Below, piece after piece: positions 53,413-61,986 of a stretch of 64,000 bases of DNA. Numbering within the stretch: position 1 is the first letter of the stretch; each line of letters starts with the position of its first letter. The DNA comes from Spirosoma fluviale (GTDB lineage: Bacteria > Bacteroidota > Bacteroidia > Cytophagales > Spirosomataceae). The translations under genes were made by a program, and so were the position numbers. The notes under the pieces are model-generated. The model saw only the letters and a program-made list of their open reading frames with translations. It made no database searches and had not been told where the DNA came from. The stretch lies in assembly GCF_900230225.1 (NCBI RefSeq), contig NZ_OCNH01000005.1, positions 1 to 64,000 on the forward strand. The letters run 5' to 3'.

Positions 53413-53447
53413 TTTTTGTTTTATGTAAATATAATCCTCTATATTCG
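53413..53447 (+). promoter_or_regulatory. Possible promoter of the ABC exporter
   Basis: TTTTTG at 53413-53418, a 21-nt spacer and TATATTCG at 53440-53447 resemble the Bacteroidota -33/-7 pattern (TTTG, 19-21 nt, TAnnTTTG). It lies about 31 nt before the start codon. Confidence 0.35.
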
Positions 53448-53478
53448 TTAGAGTAAATAGACCGTAACTTGAACCTTC

Positions 53479-55260
53479 ATGAAAAATCCGTATGTAGCCC
53501 TGCTACGTACTGCCTGGACGTATGCCCGATACGAAAAGCGGCAGTATGTGCTCGTTTATCTCCTCTTTGTTCTGGCAAACATTGTTAGAGCTGCTTTCCC
53601 CCTGTTATTTGGCTGGTTCGTTGGTGAACTTCAAAAACAACAGACCGATATACCCAAACTGATCTGGATGTATGCCGGGGCTCATTTGGGCCTGATGTTG
53701 CTGGATTGGTCTTTTCATGGCCCGGCCCGCGTTATGGAACGCCGATTGGCCTTTAACCTGAGCCGAAATTTTCTGGATGAATTGTTTCATCAAACGCTGC
53801 ACCTGCCCGTTAGCTGGCATAAGGAACACCATAGCGGTGATACCATCAGCCGAATTCGGAAGGCTTATGATGCGCTGAAAGGCTTCTTTCAGGGGGGATT
53901 CGTTTACCTCAACGCGCTGTTCAAGCTGATTTTTTCCTTCGGGGCCATGCTTTATTTTTCACCGGCGTTCGGTATTATAGGTCTTGGTCTGGGCGCGTTG
54001 ACGGTTTGGGTCATTCTCCGCTTCGACCGTCCGTTTATCAAAGCACTCGACGAAACCAACGAACACGAGCACGTCGTTTCGGCCAGCCTCTTCGATAATC
54101 TGTCGAATATCATTACCGTCATTACCCTGCGGCTGGAACAACGTATACAGGTTAGTTTCGGTCAGAAAGTAGACGCCGTTCTTCCTTCGTTCCTGAAACA
54201 GGTAAAGATCAACGAGTGGAAATGGTTTGTAGCTACGCTGCTGGTTACGCTAATTTACATTGTTATGTCGACGGGCTACATCTATCAGCATTACGTGCCG
54301 GGTCAGGTGTTCATGATTGGTGGTCTGGTAACCCTGCTGGGGTATGTAAACCAGTTTACAAGTGTGTTCAATGACGTAGCTTTTCAGTACACGCAGATTG
54401 TTCAGTACAACACCGACGTACAAACGGCGCGGGGTATTGGCGAGGCCTATGCAGAGCACGTGCGCCCGGAAGATGAAAAACTGCCCGAGAACTGGAAAAC
54501 GATCAGCATCAATGGCCTTAATTTCTCGCACGGCCGCACCTTCGGCACATCGAAAAAAGTGGCAAACCTGAATGAACTAAATATCAGTTTACGAAAGGGT
54601 CAGCGGATCGCTTTCATTGGCGAGAGCGGTTCCGGCAAGAGCACCCTGCTGACACTCCTTCGTGGGTTGTACCAGCCGGAGCCGGGTATGTCGGTTTGGG
54701 TAGATGGCGAAGAACTGCCGGGTCTGAACGCGGTTACGAATACGGTAACGCTGTTTCCGCAGGAGCCGGAAATTTTCGAAAATACGATTGCGTATAACAT
54801 TACCCTCGGTCTGCCGTTCGATGATGAAACGATTGCCCGCGTTTGCCAGGTGGCGCGTTTCAATGAGGTAGTGAATCGACTACCCAATGGGCTGGAAACA
54901 AGCATTCAGGAGAAAGGGTTGAATTTATCCGGCGGGCAGCGGCAACGGCTGGCGCTGGCGCGGGGAGTGTTGGCCGCCCGCAGCAGCGATATCGTCCTGC
55001 TCGACGAACCTACCAGCAGCATCGACCCCAAAACGGAGCTGGCTATTTATCGAAAACTGCTGAATGAGTTTGCCGACAAATCCGTCGTGTCAACGCTGCA
55101 CCGACTTCATCTGCTGCCCCTGTTCGACTACATCTACATCATGCAGGACGGCAAGATCATCGACGAAGGAAGCTTTGCGGAGTTACAGGTGCGAAGCGAC
55201 GTATTCCAGGAAATGTGGGCGCACCAGAAGGATGTCATGGAACAGCCGGTGCTGGCGTAA
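53479..55260 (+). CDS. ABC exporter, fused permease and ATPase
   Basis: This is a half-size ABC exporter of 593 residues. The first ~320 residues hold about six membrane helices and the rest the ATPase. Walker A is GESGSGKSTLL, the signature LSGGQRQRLALARG and Walker B DIVLLDEPTSSID. The nucleotide domain has a shorter tail than MsbA. It would work as a homodimer, since no partner half-transporter is adjacent. The substrate is unknown. It differs clearly from the other exporter of this window in the membrane part. A 17-bp perfect stem after the stop closes the unit. Confidence 0.92.
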   Translation: MKNPYVALLRTAWTYARYEKRQYVLVYLLFVLANIVRAAFPLLFGWFVGELQKQQTDIPKLIWMYAGAHLGLMLLDWSFHGPARVMERRLAFNLSRNFLDELFHQTLHLPVSWHKEHHSGDTISRIRKAYDALKGFFQGGFVYLNALFKLIFSFGAMLYFSPAFGIIGLGLGALTVWVILRFDRPFIKALDETNEHEHVVSASLFDNLSNIITVITLRLEQRIQVSFGQKVDAVLPSFLKQVKINEWKWFVATLLVTLIYIVMSTGYIYQHYVPGQVFMIGGLVTLLGYVNQFTSVFNDVAFQYTQIVQYNTDVQTARGIGEAYAEHVRPEDEKLPENWKTISINGLNFSHGRTFGTSKKVANLNELNISLRKGQRIAFIGESGSGKSTLLTLLRGLYQPEPGMSVWVDGEELPGLNAVTNTVTLFPQEPEIFENTIAYNITLGLPFDDETIARVCQVARFNEVVNRLPNGLETSIQEKGLNLSGGQRQRLALARGVLAARSSDIVLLDEPTSSIDPKTELAIYRKLLNEFADKSVVSTLHRLHLLPLFDYIYIMQDGKIIDEGSFAELQVRSDVFQEMWAHQKDVMEQPVLA

Positions 55261-55284
55261 CGAGTTAATGTGATTGTGCATCTG

Positions 55285-55325
55285 GTCCGGTTTTCTTTCA
55301 CTCTGGTCGTGAAAGAAAACCGGAC
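55285..55325 (+). terminator. Strong hairpin after the ABC exporter
   Basis: GTCCGGTTTTCTTTCAC and its exact complement flank a 7-nt loop, 24 nt after the stop codon. The stem is followed by TTT. It may also belong to the palindromic repeat set. Confidence 0.7.
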
Positions 55326-55376
55326 TTTAAACTACGAAGCAAGAAGGTTGCTGCTTGTCGGGCTGGAAAGCAGTGT

Positions 55377-55841
55377 TTATGATTCTGCTTTATTCTTTGA
55401 GCGCGCACGGAGGGCAATTACAAAGAATAGGAGTGAGGCAATCAGGAAGACAGCTTTTGAATAGGGGTTATCAAATCCAAGACCCAGAACAAAATATAGA
55501 AAACCGAGTGTGCCATAGCTACTAGCCTTACCAGCAGTGCTAAAGGCAGTCCGATTGGTTAGATACACTCCCAAAAAGACCCCCGCCAACATCGTGTAGA
55601 AGGGAATGACGGAAATGTCGCCGGGTGCTGCCCAGCTATTGGTTTCGTTTTTATGGATAGTCCAGAGGATGACAAAGATCATTAGCCCAAGCAGTGTGCC
55701 TAACAACCCAAATTTGAGCGTTTGTTTAAAGGTATCGGGCTTGTTGGGCTTGATGTATTTTTTAAACAGGATGGCAATAAGCACACTCACCAAAGCAGGC
55801 GCGAGCCCGACCAGGGCTAACAGGAAGAGAGGGTCAGTCAT
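55377..55841 (-). CDS. Small membrane protein, four or five helices
   Basis: This 154-residue integral membrane protein has hydrophobic segments near residues 5-25, 43-63, 82-98, 108-122 and 128-145, with short charged loops. It does not match a family that I can name. The C-terminus RARSKNKAES is basic, which suggests it faces the cytoplasm. The gene is isolated, converging with the ABC exporter and preceded by 544 nt without genes. The function is unknown. Confidence 0.65.
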   Translation of the reverse strand: MTDPLFLLALVGLAPALVSVLIAILFKKYIKPNKPDTFKQTLKFGLLGTLLGLMIFVILWTIHKNETNSWAAPGDISVIPFYTMLAGVFLGVYLTNRTAFSTAGKASSYGTLGFLYFVLGLGFDNPYSKAVFLIASLLFFVIALRARSKNKAES

Positions 55842-56385
55842 AATGAGGTAATCTTATTTGTTAACAGGTTAATTTATGTGCTACAGTTGGGATAACGACT
55901 TAGCTAATGAAAGCATTACTAACAGGCGATGTACAAAACATTTACAAAGCGGTATGTCGTCCATAGTATTGAAACGTATAGAACCTTCACCCTATCGGTG
56001 GTATATTGGGTTTGTCAGCGGTAAGTTGATATCCTAAAAAAAGATTCAAGATAGGGGAAATCAACCGGACGCGAATTGCATTATGTGCAACGACCTGGTG
56101 GTGATGGAATTAGCTGCCTGAGCGTGAGTCGATCGCACCTTTACGCCCCTATCCGTCGGGCTGACGCATTAAACTACTCCGCGAGTGCTTCCTGTCCAAA
56201 GTAAGTGGAACTCGCTGAGCGAACCAACAACACACAATCTGCTGAGGCTGAAAGAGGCTGAGGCTGTCAAGTTATGGCGCTCAGATACGTTACTCTGCCG
56301 ATCATAAATCTGATACCAAAGCGTAAAACTAGTTTAGAGCAAAACTAACAACTCATACATTTATAAAAGGCAGCGTGATTTTTAA
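55842..56385. other. 544-nt intergenic region
   Basis: I see no gene. There is a short direct repeat of GAGGCTGA near 56243-56262. It marks the change from the housekeeping region to the AT-rich cargo region on the right, and the attC-like modules do not extend into it as far as I can see. Confidence 0.4.
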
Positions 56386-57384
56386 TCATTTGCGTTGAAA
56401 TAGCCAGAAATTATTATCATACTTTAAAGGATCAGCTCCATGTCCTGCCCCTACTACTACATTGTCACTAAATACCATACTTTGTAACCACGCTACTCCC
56501 ACGCCTGGATAGTCTTCAATTTGAGTCCATTTATCATTTGTTGGATTATATTGCCAAAAATCCCTGAAATGCTGATATGGGTTACCTCTCTGATAACCAC
56601 TACCACAATAGCCATATCCGTTTATACTAAAACTTATCGGAAGAATCCGTGGCTTACCAGGAAAGTCATTCTTCCTCGTCCAAACATCGGTTTTAGGGTC
56701 GTATTCATAAACCCTCTTATTTTGCTCAATATCAGGATCGCCAAGTAATACGTAGCCCTTATTATTTAAAGTAAAAACTCCGCCAAACAGCCCTAAAGAA
56801 CTAGCTGTCCGTTTGCGGATAGAGCGTGTTGCCGGATCAAATTCCAAACACTCAGTACCTGTCAGAATATAGGCTTTTGAGCTGATTACGAATACTTCCG
56901 CATATCGGATTCCGCTACTTGATGTATAAGTTGTCACTTTGCTCCAACTATTAGTATCAGGGTTAAACTCCCAAATATCATCATAATATATAAATTCACA
57001 GACGCCATTAGCTGGACACGTTGTTGAATAACCAAAAGCTACATAGCCCCGCCCATTAATCGAAAACGAAGTTGCTCCACTACGTTTACCTCCTTTGAAA
57101 TCCGCGACGCGACGCCAAGTTTTAGCAACGATGTTAAATTCCCAAAGGTCATCGTTATGGGTCACGTTAATCCTGTATTGACCATCGGTATTTCCAAAAC
57201 CCAAACCGAAGTAACCATTCTTTCCAATGCTAAATGATGATGCCTCTTCTCGAAATATAGAGGGAAGTGCAGGAAGTTGGCTCCAAGTCGGAGGTGGTAA
57301 TGTAGAATTTGGATATTTACACCCTGCCAAGAAAATATTAACAATAAAAAAAGCAGACAGTACAAGTAAGGATGAGTACCTCAT
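56386..57384 (-). CDS. Kelch-repeat lipoprotein
   Basis: The signal MRYSSLLVLSAFFIVNIFLAGC ends in a lipobox. The mature part of about 310 residues contains six Kelch-like repeats, each with a DIWEFNPDTNSWSK-type strand and a GYVAFGY-type strand, so it should form a beta-propeller at the outer membrane. The propeller probably binds protein or glycan; no catalytic site is visible. It is more AT-rich than the housekeeping genes to its left. Its start is 229 nt from the first attC-like site. The spacing and strand match the other cargo genes, so it may be the leftmost cargo of the array. Confidence 0.82.
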   Translation of the reverse strand: MRYSSLLVLSAFFIVNIFLAGCKYPNSTLPPPTWSQLPALPSIFREEASSFSIGKNGYFGLGFGNTDGQYRINVTHNDDLWEFNIVAKTWRRVADFKGGKRSGATSFSINGRGYVAFGYSTTCPANGVCEFIYYDDIWEFNPDTNSWSKVTTYTSSSGIRYAEVFVISSKAYILTGTECLEFDPATRSIRKRTASSLGLFGGVFTLNNKGYVLLGDPDIEQNKRVYEYDPKTDVWTRKNDFPGKPRILPISFSINGYGYCGSGYQRGNPYQHFRDFWQYNPTNDKWTQIEDYPGVGVAWLQSMVFSDNVVVGAGHGADPLKYDNNFWLFQRK

Positions 57385-57462
57385 GTTATATTTTTTAGAG
57401 AATTCGTTTATTTCAGCTTCTAAACCTGACGGAAAACCTTATCAAGATTGGTATCCATATGA

Positions 57463-57587
57463 TGTTGATGCTAGAAACCTGTATATGTGGGGCGTACTGA
57501 CTGCCAGACGTTGACCTGTTAACAGGTACATGGTAAACCTACAAATGCGTTCATCATCAATTCATTATCCTGTTGACTGAGATGCCA
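57463..57587. repeat. Degraded triplet of ~54-nt repeats before attC-like site 1
   Basis: Copies start at 57463 (TGTTGATGC), 57517 (TGTTAACAGG) and 57571 (TGTTGACTG), spaced 54 nt apart. The last copy is 42 nt before the site, exactly as in the better-preserved triplets. TGTCG has become TGTT here. Confidence 0.55.
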
Positions 57588-57612
57588 CCACGCCATTTAC
57601 ATGACCGGAAGC

Positions 57613-57787
57613 ACCCATACGCCCCAAAGGGCTGATGGATGAGCGAGTGAGTTGACTGAATATGAGTAACTTGCAACCTTTACACACCTGTTTGGATGTA
57701 TGCAATGTTTTTAACGCACTGATAATCAACAGACAAAAACATTGCATTTGTCGGGGGTTGTTCGTCAGAACACGGTGGTGGTTGGGC
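57613..57787. repeat. attC-like site 1, degenerate and interrupted
   Basis: The left arm ACCCATACGCCCCAAAGGGC-TGATGG and right arm CCTTTACACACCTGTTTG are recognisable. The GTTGGGC end at 57781-57787 is displaced about 85 nt by an insertion with a 13-bp inverted repeat. The usual 28-nt interval to the next TGTC motif is kept. Confidence 0.55.
57700..57747. repeat. 13-bp inverted repeat inserted in attC-like site 1
   Basis: ATGCAATGTTTTT and its exact complement flank a 22-nt loop inside the right arm of the site. It may be a small MITE-like insertion or a terminator. Confidence 0.55.
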
Positions 57788-58091
57788 TGGGACTTGCCTG
57801 CGGGACGTGCTGCCTGTCACCGGAAAGCTACCCCACGCGGAGCGGACAACGACGCACGGAACCGATTTTTACACCGGCTGGCGAAGCTCAGCAACGCACA
57901 TCAGCCGCTTTGTCCAACCTGCCTTGTCGAGTCGTGCAACCTGTCGACCGTAACCCGACCTGGCTTGTCAAAGTACCACCAATCAGGCGTTCGTTCTGTC
58001 GACCGAAACCCGCCGAATGAGCAAAACTTGACCGATGGGACGTGCTGACTGTCGGACGGTACCCGCCCATGACTCCCATCATGTTTGGGCC
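57788..58091. other. Geneless 304-nt unit between attC-like sites 1 and 2
   Basis: No reading frame here has a credible start and composition. The unit is exactly as long as the one at 61565-61868 and collinear with it, including GCGGAGCGGACAAC and CGCACGGAACCGATT. It contains the flanking TGTC motif at 57815 and the triplet at 57942, 57997 and 58050. It may be a non-coding RNA or an 'empty' cassette. Confidence 0.7.
57942..58067. repeat. Triplet of ~55-nt repeats before attC-like site 2
   Basis: Copies start at 57942 (TGTCGACCGTAACCC), 57997 (TGTCGACCGAAACCCGCC) and 58050 (TGTCGGACGGTACCCGCC). The spacings are 55 and 53 nt, and the last is 42 nt before the site. Confidence 0.8.
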
Positions 58092-58176
58092 ACCCAACGC
58101 CAACGGGTGTTGATGGTGGGCGTAAAACTCAACTGAAAACACGTAGCCGAACCTTTACACACCCGTTCGGTTGGGC
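58092..58176. repeat. attC-like site 2
   Basis: ACCCAAC at 58092-58098 and GTTGGGC at 58170-58176 are the outer boxes. The inner arms ACGGGTGT and ACACCCGT pair exactly. The left arm continues TGATGG and the right CCTTTACAC with one unpaired C. The length is 85 nt. The pattern fits integron attC sites (RYYYAAC...GTTRRRY with paired L boxes and an extrahelical base). Confidence 0.75.
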
Positions 58177-58316
58177 TGAATACTTTCTTCCGGGGGCGAG
58201 CAACCTGTCGCCGGAAAGCGACCCCACGCGGAGCGAACACAAACGCACTTCAAAGCCTTTTTATATCCAACGTACGGGTATTTAAGAAGTACTGGACTTT
58301 GAAATACAAATGTTTA

Positions 58317-59177
58317 GAACGTGTTGGGGAATTATATTTTGTAGTAGATTCAAATTCGCTGGAGCATCAGTTGAATGTTAGCTAAATAAAGCCAAGTGAC
58401 CGAAGATGATAGAGTATACTCATAATCTTTGACAATGCGCCGGAAAAAATTTGTCCAGGCAATGGTCCGTTCAACTACCCATCGTTTAGCAACAGGGACA
58501 AATCCTCGGGCCGATTCGGGTCGCGACGCTTTTTCAAAAGTGATGTCCCAATCGGCTAATGCCTTGGCAAAAACACCGTTATAGGACTGATCACCATATA
58601 CTTTTTTTAAGCGTTCGCCTGCTCGCCAAAGAATACCATCAATTAGACAAATAGCTGCGGGGCCTTCGGCTTGATTTGCCGCATGAACATCAGCTACCCA
58701 GAGTCGACCTTGAGTATCGACAACAAACTGTCGTTTACGCCCATTGACTCGTTTGTTGGCATCTAGGCCCCGGTATTCACCAATCATCGGATTTAGCTTA
58801 ACGCTTTGAGCATCAATGCATAATACGGAGGGATAGACTTCCTTGTCGACCCGTTTACGATCCAACTGATTTAAGGTGAAATTGATCCGTTCAAACGTGC
58901 CGTCTTGCTTCCATTGCTCAAAATAATAATAGATCGCTTGCCAGTTGGGCCACTCCTCGGGTAGATTGCGCCATTGGCAGCCTGTTCGGAGGAGCCACAA
59001 AATGATGTTTATTACTTGGCGTAAATCGTGTTTACGCTTGCGTTCTAGATTGAAAAAAGGCGAAATTGCCGCCCATTGAGGGTCGGTCAGTTTCGAAAAC
59101 TGTTTGGTCATTACTTTGTTGCTTGGTCGCTACAAAGTTGGCACGACTCTCAACTTTCTCAATTCCCCAACACGTTC
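58317..59177. mobile_element. Complete IS5-family insertion sequence
   Basis: The element is 861 bp with perfect 17-bp terminal inverted repeats GAACGTGTTGGGGAATT and a 3-bp target duplication TTA (58314-58316 and 59178-59180). One transposase gene fills it. Size and a TNA-type target fit the IS1031-like part of IS5. Perfect ends suggest recent insertion into the 3' region of the unit that carries the AT-rich secreted protein. Confidence 0.9.
58350..59111 (-). CDS. IS5-family DDE transposase
   Basis: This single-frame transposase of 253 residues has an N-terminal DUF4096-like helix-turn-helix region (LTDPQWAAISPFF, LWLLRTGCQWRNLP). The catalytic acids are visible as Asp in LCIDAQSVKL, Asp in VYGDQSYNG and Glu in WVVERTIAWTNFFRR. 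The motifs and length match IS5 transposases that work without a frameshift. It lies inside perfect terminal repeats, so the element is probably active or was so recently. Its base composition is close to that of the chromosome, not to the AT-rich neighbour. Confidence 0.95.
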   Translation of the reverse strand: MTKQFSKLTDPQWAAISPFFNLERKRKHDLRQVINIILWLLRTGCQWRNLPEEWPNWQAIYYYFEQWKQDGTFERINFTLNQLDRKRVDKEVYPSVLCIDAQSVKLNPMIGEYRGLDANKRVNGRKRQFVVDTQGRLWVADVHAANQAEGPAAICLIDGILWRAGERLKKVYGDQSYNGVFAKALADWDITFEKASRPESARGFVPVAKRWVVERTIAWTNFFRRIVKDYEYTLSSSVTWLYLANIQLMLQRI

Positions 59178-59309
59178 TTAGCATTTGCCCAAAGCAATAT
59201 AGCATTCCAAAAATTCAAATACTCCCGTTTGACAGTATTTATTAAATACCATGTTTGTCAATGCCGCTTTTATTATTTATTTCTTATTGGTATAAAATTA
59301 TCACGTTTA

Positions 59310-61157
59310 TTACCTTCTTTTTACAAATAGAAACCTCTGTAATTCTTCATAATTCTTAAATGGTCCATCATCTTTGAACAAATCAAAAAACCACCATTTT
59401 CCGTCAGAATCTTCATATAAATCATAGGATCTTCCGAAAAAATAACTTCCCACTTTAAGTTTATATTTATTACAAGGGCACTTTCCATCGTAAGAATTGC
59501 CTGGTAAGATCGATAGCAATGAATTGCTGTTTTTTATGTTTTCAACAAACTTTAGTTCAAAAGACTCTTTAAAACTATTGAATCGGCTTTGAGTATCATT
59601 GTCTTTTGAAATTGAATAATCCGAGCTGTTCGATGAACTACTTGAAGAGCGTGAAACTTCAAAAGGGGTGTTAAAGCTAGATAGAAAGTTCACATTTCTA
59701 TTATAAGTTTTCTCTAATTTTTCATATTCAAATTGATTTAACTCTTTGATTGTTACGGAGGAAAACTTATTTTTATTTAAACTAAATGCAGGTGTAGAAT
59801 TTCCCCTATAATTATACAAAGAGATTAGACTATTGTTTTCACTAATTTCTAATAAACCATCATACGGTGGGTGTCCCCACATATTAATGAAATCTTTTCC
59901 ATTTCTTTGTTCAACAAATCTATTTGAATTTTTAAAAAAACGAGTATTGCCAGCTTTATAATCGCTTAAATCAAAATGTTGAAAAATTATCTTAAATTTT
60001 TCAAATTCCTGTTTGTTCTTAAAAGTACAACTTAACCTTAATAATATTTTGTTAGTGTCAAAATTTGAGTCATCGTAAAAACCAAAATGTAATAGGTAAT
60101 CTTCCATATTTACAACAAGACCTTCAATATTGTAAGCATATTCATTATAACTGTAAGTATCATATTTATTGCCTTTACTTTTATATTTTTCTATTGTTTT
60201 TGATAAAGATGCATCATCATGATAAACACCAACATTTAAGAACAAATCAATTAAATCTTGATTTTTAGATAAATTATTGAAGTTTAAATTTTTTGAAAGT
60301 AAAAAATCTTGAAGTATTTTTTCTTTATTCAATCTGTTCATTTCAAAATATCTTGGTGGTACAGCTTCAAATATTTGAGGAAATTTAGATGTGATTTCAA
60401 TTAATTGGTCATGTCTTATTAAATCTTTTGTATATTTTGAATTTAAAAATGCTCTACATTCGTTGTCGTCTCCGAAATAATTTGCAAAAGATGTTAAAAC
60501 TTTTACAGCGTCATAATTTTGAATTAACCAATTGTCTTGGATATTAGAATGACCTTCAAGACATATTTTATCTCTTTTGTGTAGATCAAAAATTTTCTTA
60601 ATGAACTCCTTTTCAACTCCCAATTCTTTCATATAATTAAATTCATATAAACCAATTTTAATTGGTATCTCTGAGAACATCATTATAACTTTATTCTGTT
60701 TATCATAAATTAATTCTGAAACATTATATGTTGGAATATCTTTGGGAAACGAACTATTCGTTACCAATCTATTTTTTAAGCAATAAAACACCAAGGCAAG
60801 GTCTGTCTTGTTTTCAATATTTTTAAAAATTAATTTTTTGTTTTTTAACTCATTAAAATCTGAAAAACTATACTCAAATTGTCCAGAATATAATTTCCCA
60901 ATAACCTCTGAATTACTTATTTTATTTTTATTATCTTTCATTAATGCTAAGCCAACAGTATTTATCCTACCAACTGTATAATCATTTTCATGCCTTATTC
61001 TTATGTTTGCTAGAACTACTTTTATTTGATTAAAATTAGGGATATTTTGTACTATTTGCTCAGCTTCAATTTTGTTTAAATAGATTAATTCTTTGGAAAA
61101 AGAAATTAAAGTAAAAAACAATTGAAAAATCGCCAATAATGATGCTTTATTCTTCAT
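59310..61157 (-). CDS. AT-rich exported protein of unknown function, 615 residues
   Basis: A signal peptide (MKNKASLLAIFQLFFTLISFS) precedes a large mature protein with many Asn, Lys, Ile and Phe residues. A serine-rich stretch (SRSSSSSSNSSDYS) near residue 505 separates the main part from a C-terminal section. That section has a cysteine pair (CPCN), KLKVGSYFFG and KWWFFDLFKDD. I recognise no family. I used ATG 61157; the frame extends to 61286 without a signal-like start. The gene is strikingly AT-rich against its neighbours, which points to foreign origin. It occupies one cargo unit between attC-like sites 2 and 3, on the minus strand like most cargo. Confidence 0.75.
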   Translation of the reverse strand: MKNKASLLAIFQLFFTLISFSKELIYLNKIEAEQIVQNIPNFNQIKVVLANIRIRHENDYTVGRINTVGLALMKDNKNKISNSEVIGKLYSGQFEYSFSDFNELKNKKLIFKNIENKTDLALVFYCLKNRLVTNSSFPKDIPTYNVSELIYDKQNKVIMMFSEIPIKIGLYEFNYMKELGVEKEFIKKIFDLHKRDKICLEGHSNIQDNWLIQNYDAVKVLTSFANYFGDDNECRAFLNSKYTKDLIRHDQLIEITSKFPQIFEAVPPRYFEMNRLNKEKILQDFLLSKNLNFNNLSKNQDLIDLFLNVGVYHDDASLSKTIEKYKSKGNKYDTYSYNEYAYNIEGLVVNMEDYLLHFGFYDDSNFDTNKILLRLSCTFKNKQEFEKFKIIFQHFDLSDYKAGNTRFFKNSNRFVEQRNGKDFINMWGHPPYDGLLEISENNSLISLYNYRGNSTPAFSLNKNKFSSVTIKELNQFEYEKLEKTYNRNVNFLSSFNTPFEVSRSSSSSSNSSDYSISKDNDTQSRFNSFKESFELKFVENIKNSNSLLSILPGNSYDGKCPCNKYKLKVGSYFFGRSYDLYEDSDGKWWFFDLFKDDGPFKNYEELQRFLFVKRR

Positions 61158-61326
61158 TTTTTTGGAGTTAACGATTGAAATTATATTTAATATCGCAAAG
61201 AGTTCGGTAGTTTGCTTTTTTGCGGTTGCCACCAACTCGCTGATTACCGCACTTTCAATATAAAATACGAAGTGCGTATTTTGCATTGCTGTATTTTTTC
61301 AAGCCTGTCTTTGGTGACGGTTGTCC

Positions 61327-61454
61327 TGTCGCCGAGACGCCGGCCTATAAATCTAATCTCGCCTAACTGGGGCGTTTAACTTGTCGACCGAAACCCGGCC
61401 AACTCACAAATATCCTCCTTGTCGAGCCGTGCGGCCTGTCGCCGGAACGCTGCC
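61327..61454. repeat. Triplet of 55-nt repeats before attC-like site 3
   Basis: Copies start at 61327 (TGTCGCCGAGACGCCGGCC), 61382 (TGTCGACCGAAACCCGGCC) and 61437 (TGTCGCCGGAACGCTGCC), spaced exactly 55 and 55 nt. The last is 41 nt before the site. They lie upstream of the minus-strand secreted-protein gene. Confidence 0.85.
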
Positions 61455-61477
61455 ATTTACACCCCTTTTAGACCCGA

Positions 61478-61564
61478 ACCCAACACCCACAGGTGCTGAT
61501 GGTGAGGGCATAACTTGACTCAATACACGTATTTCCGACCTTCACACACCTGTTTGAGTTGGGC
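61478..61564. repeat. attC-like site 3
   Basis: Outer boxes are ACCCAAC (61478-61484) and GTTGGGC (61558-61564). The inner arms ACAGGTG and CACCTGT pair, with TGATGG and CCTTCACA further in and one unpaired C on the right arm. The length is 87 nt. Confidence 0.78.
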
Positions 61565-61868
61565 TGCGACCTGCCTTCGGGACGAGCGTCTTGTCAGCGG
61601 TAACCCACCCACGCGGAGCGGACAACAACGCACGGAACCGATTCTTACGCCGACGGGCGAAGCTCAACCCCGCACGTTATCCGCTTTGCCAAACTACCCT
61701 TAAGGGGCGGTTGGCTTGTCGACCGCAACCCGCCTACGCTGGTCAACGTTGACTAACTCAGGCGCTTGGCTTGTCGACCGAAACCCGACCCACGAGCCCT
61801 AAGCTGACCTGCCGAGCCGTGCGGCCTGTCGCAGGTAACCCGCCTTTGACGCCCATTATGGCCGGTTC
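61565..61868. other. Geneless 304-nt unit between attC-like sites 3 and 4
   Basis: It has the same length as, and is collinear with, 57788-58091, and has no credible gene. It holds the flanking TGTC motif at 61592 and a triplet at 61717, 61772 and 61827. Confidence 0.72.
61717..61844. repeat. Triplet of 55-nt repeats before attC-like site 4
   Basis: Copies start at 61717, 61772 and 61827, spaced exactly 55 nt. The first sits in a hairpin with stem GGCGGTTG / CAACC-CGCC around the conserved TGTCGACC loop. The last is 42 nt before the site. Confidence 0.85.
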
Positions 61869-61931
61869 ACCCAACGCCCACAGGTGTTGATGGCTACCGT
61901 AGGGAGCCTTTACACACCTGCCCGGTTGGGC
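61869..61931. repeat. attC-like site 4
   Basis: Boxes are ACCCAAC (61869-61875) and GTTGGGC (61925-61931). The arms ACAGGTGT and ACACCTG pair. At 63 nt it is the shortest complete site. Its centre CTACCGTAGGGAGCC recurs in site 7. Confidence 0.78.
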
Positions 61932-61986
61932 TGTTGGCCTGACCTCGCGGCCTGTTGCCTGTCGCCCGACACGCACCCACGCGGAA

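Noticed and set aside
57410-57514. Apparent C-terminal gene remnant ending YMWGVLTARR before site 1
   Set aside because: The stretch coincides with the degraded TGTT repeats at 57463 and 57517 that occupy the same positions relative to the site as in the intact modules, so the peptide is accidental.
57742-58142. 92- and 84-residue frames in the geneless unit
   Set aside because: Their starts fall in the insertion or inside attC-like sites. Similar peptides recur only because the underlying repeats recur, and the second 304-nt unit breaks the frame with an early stop.
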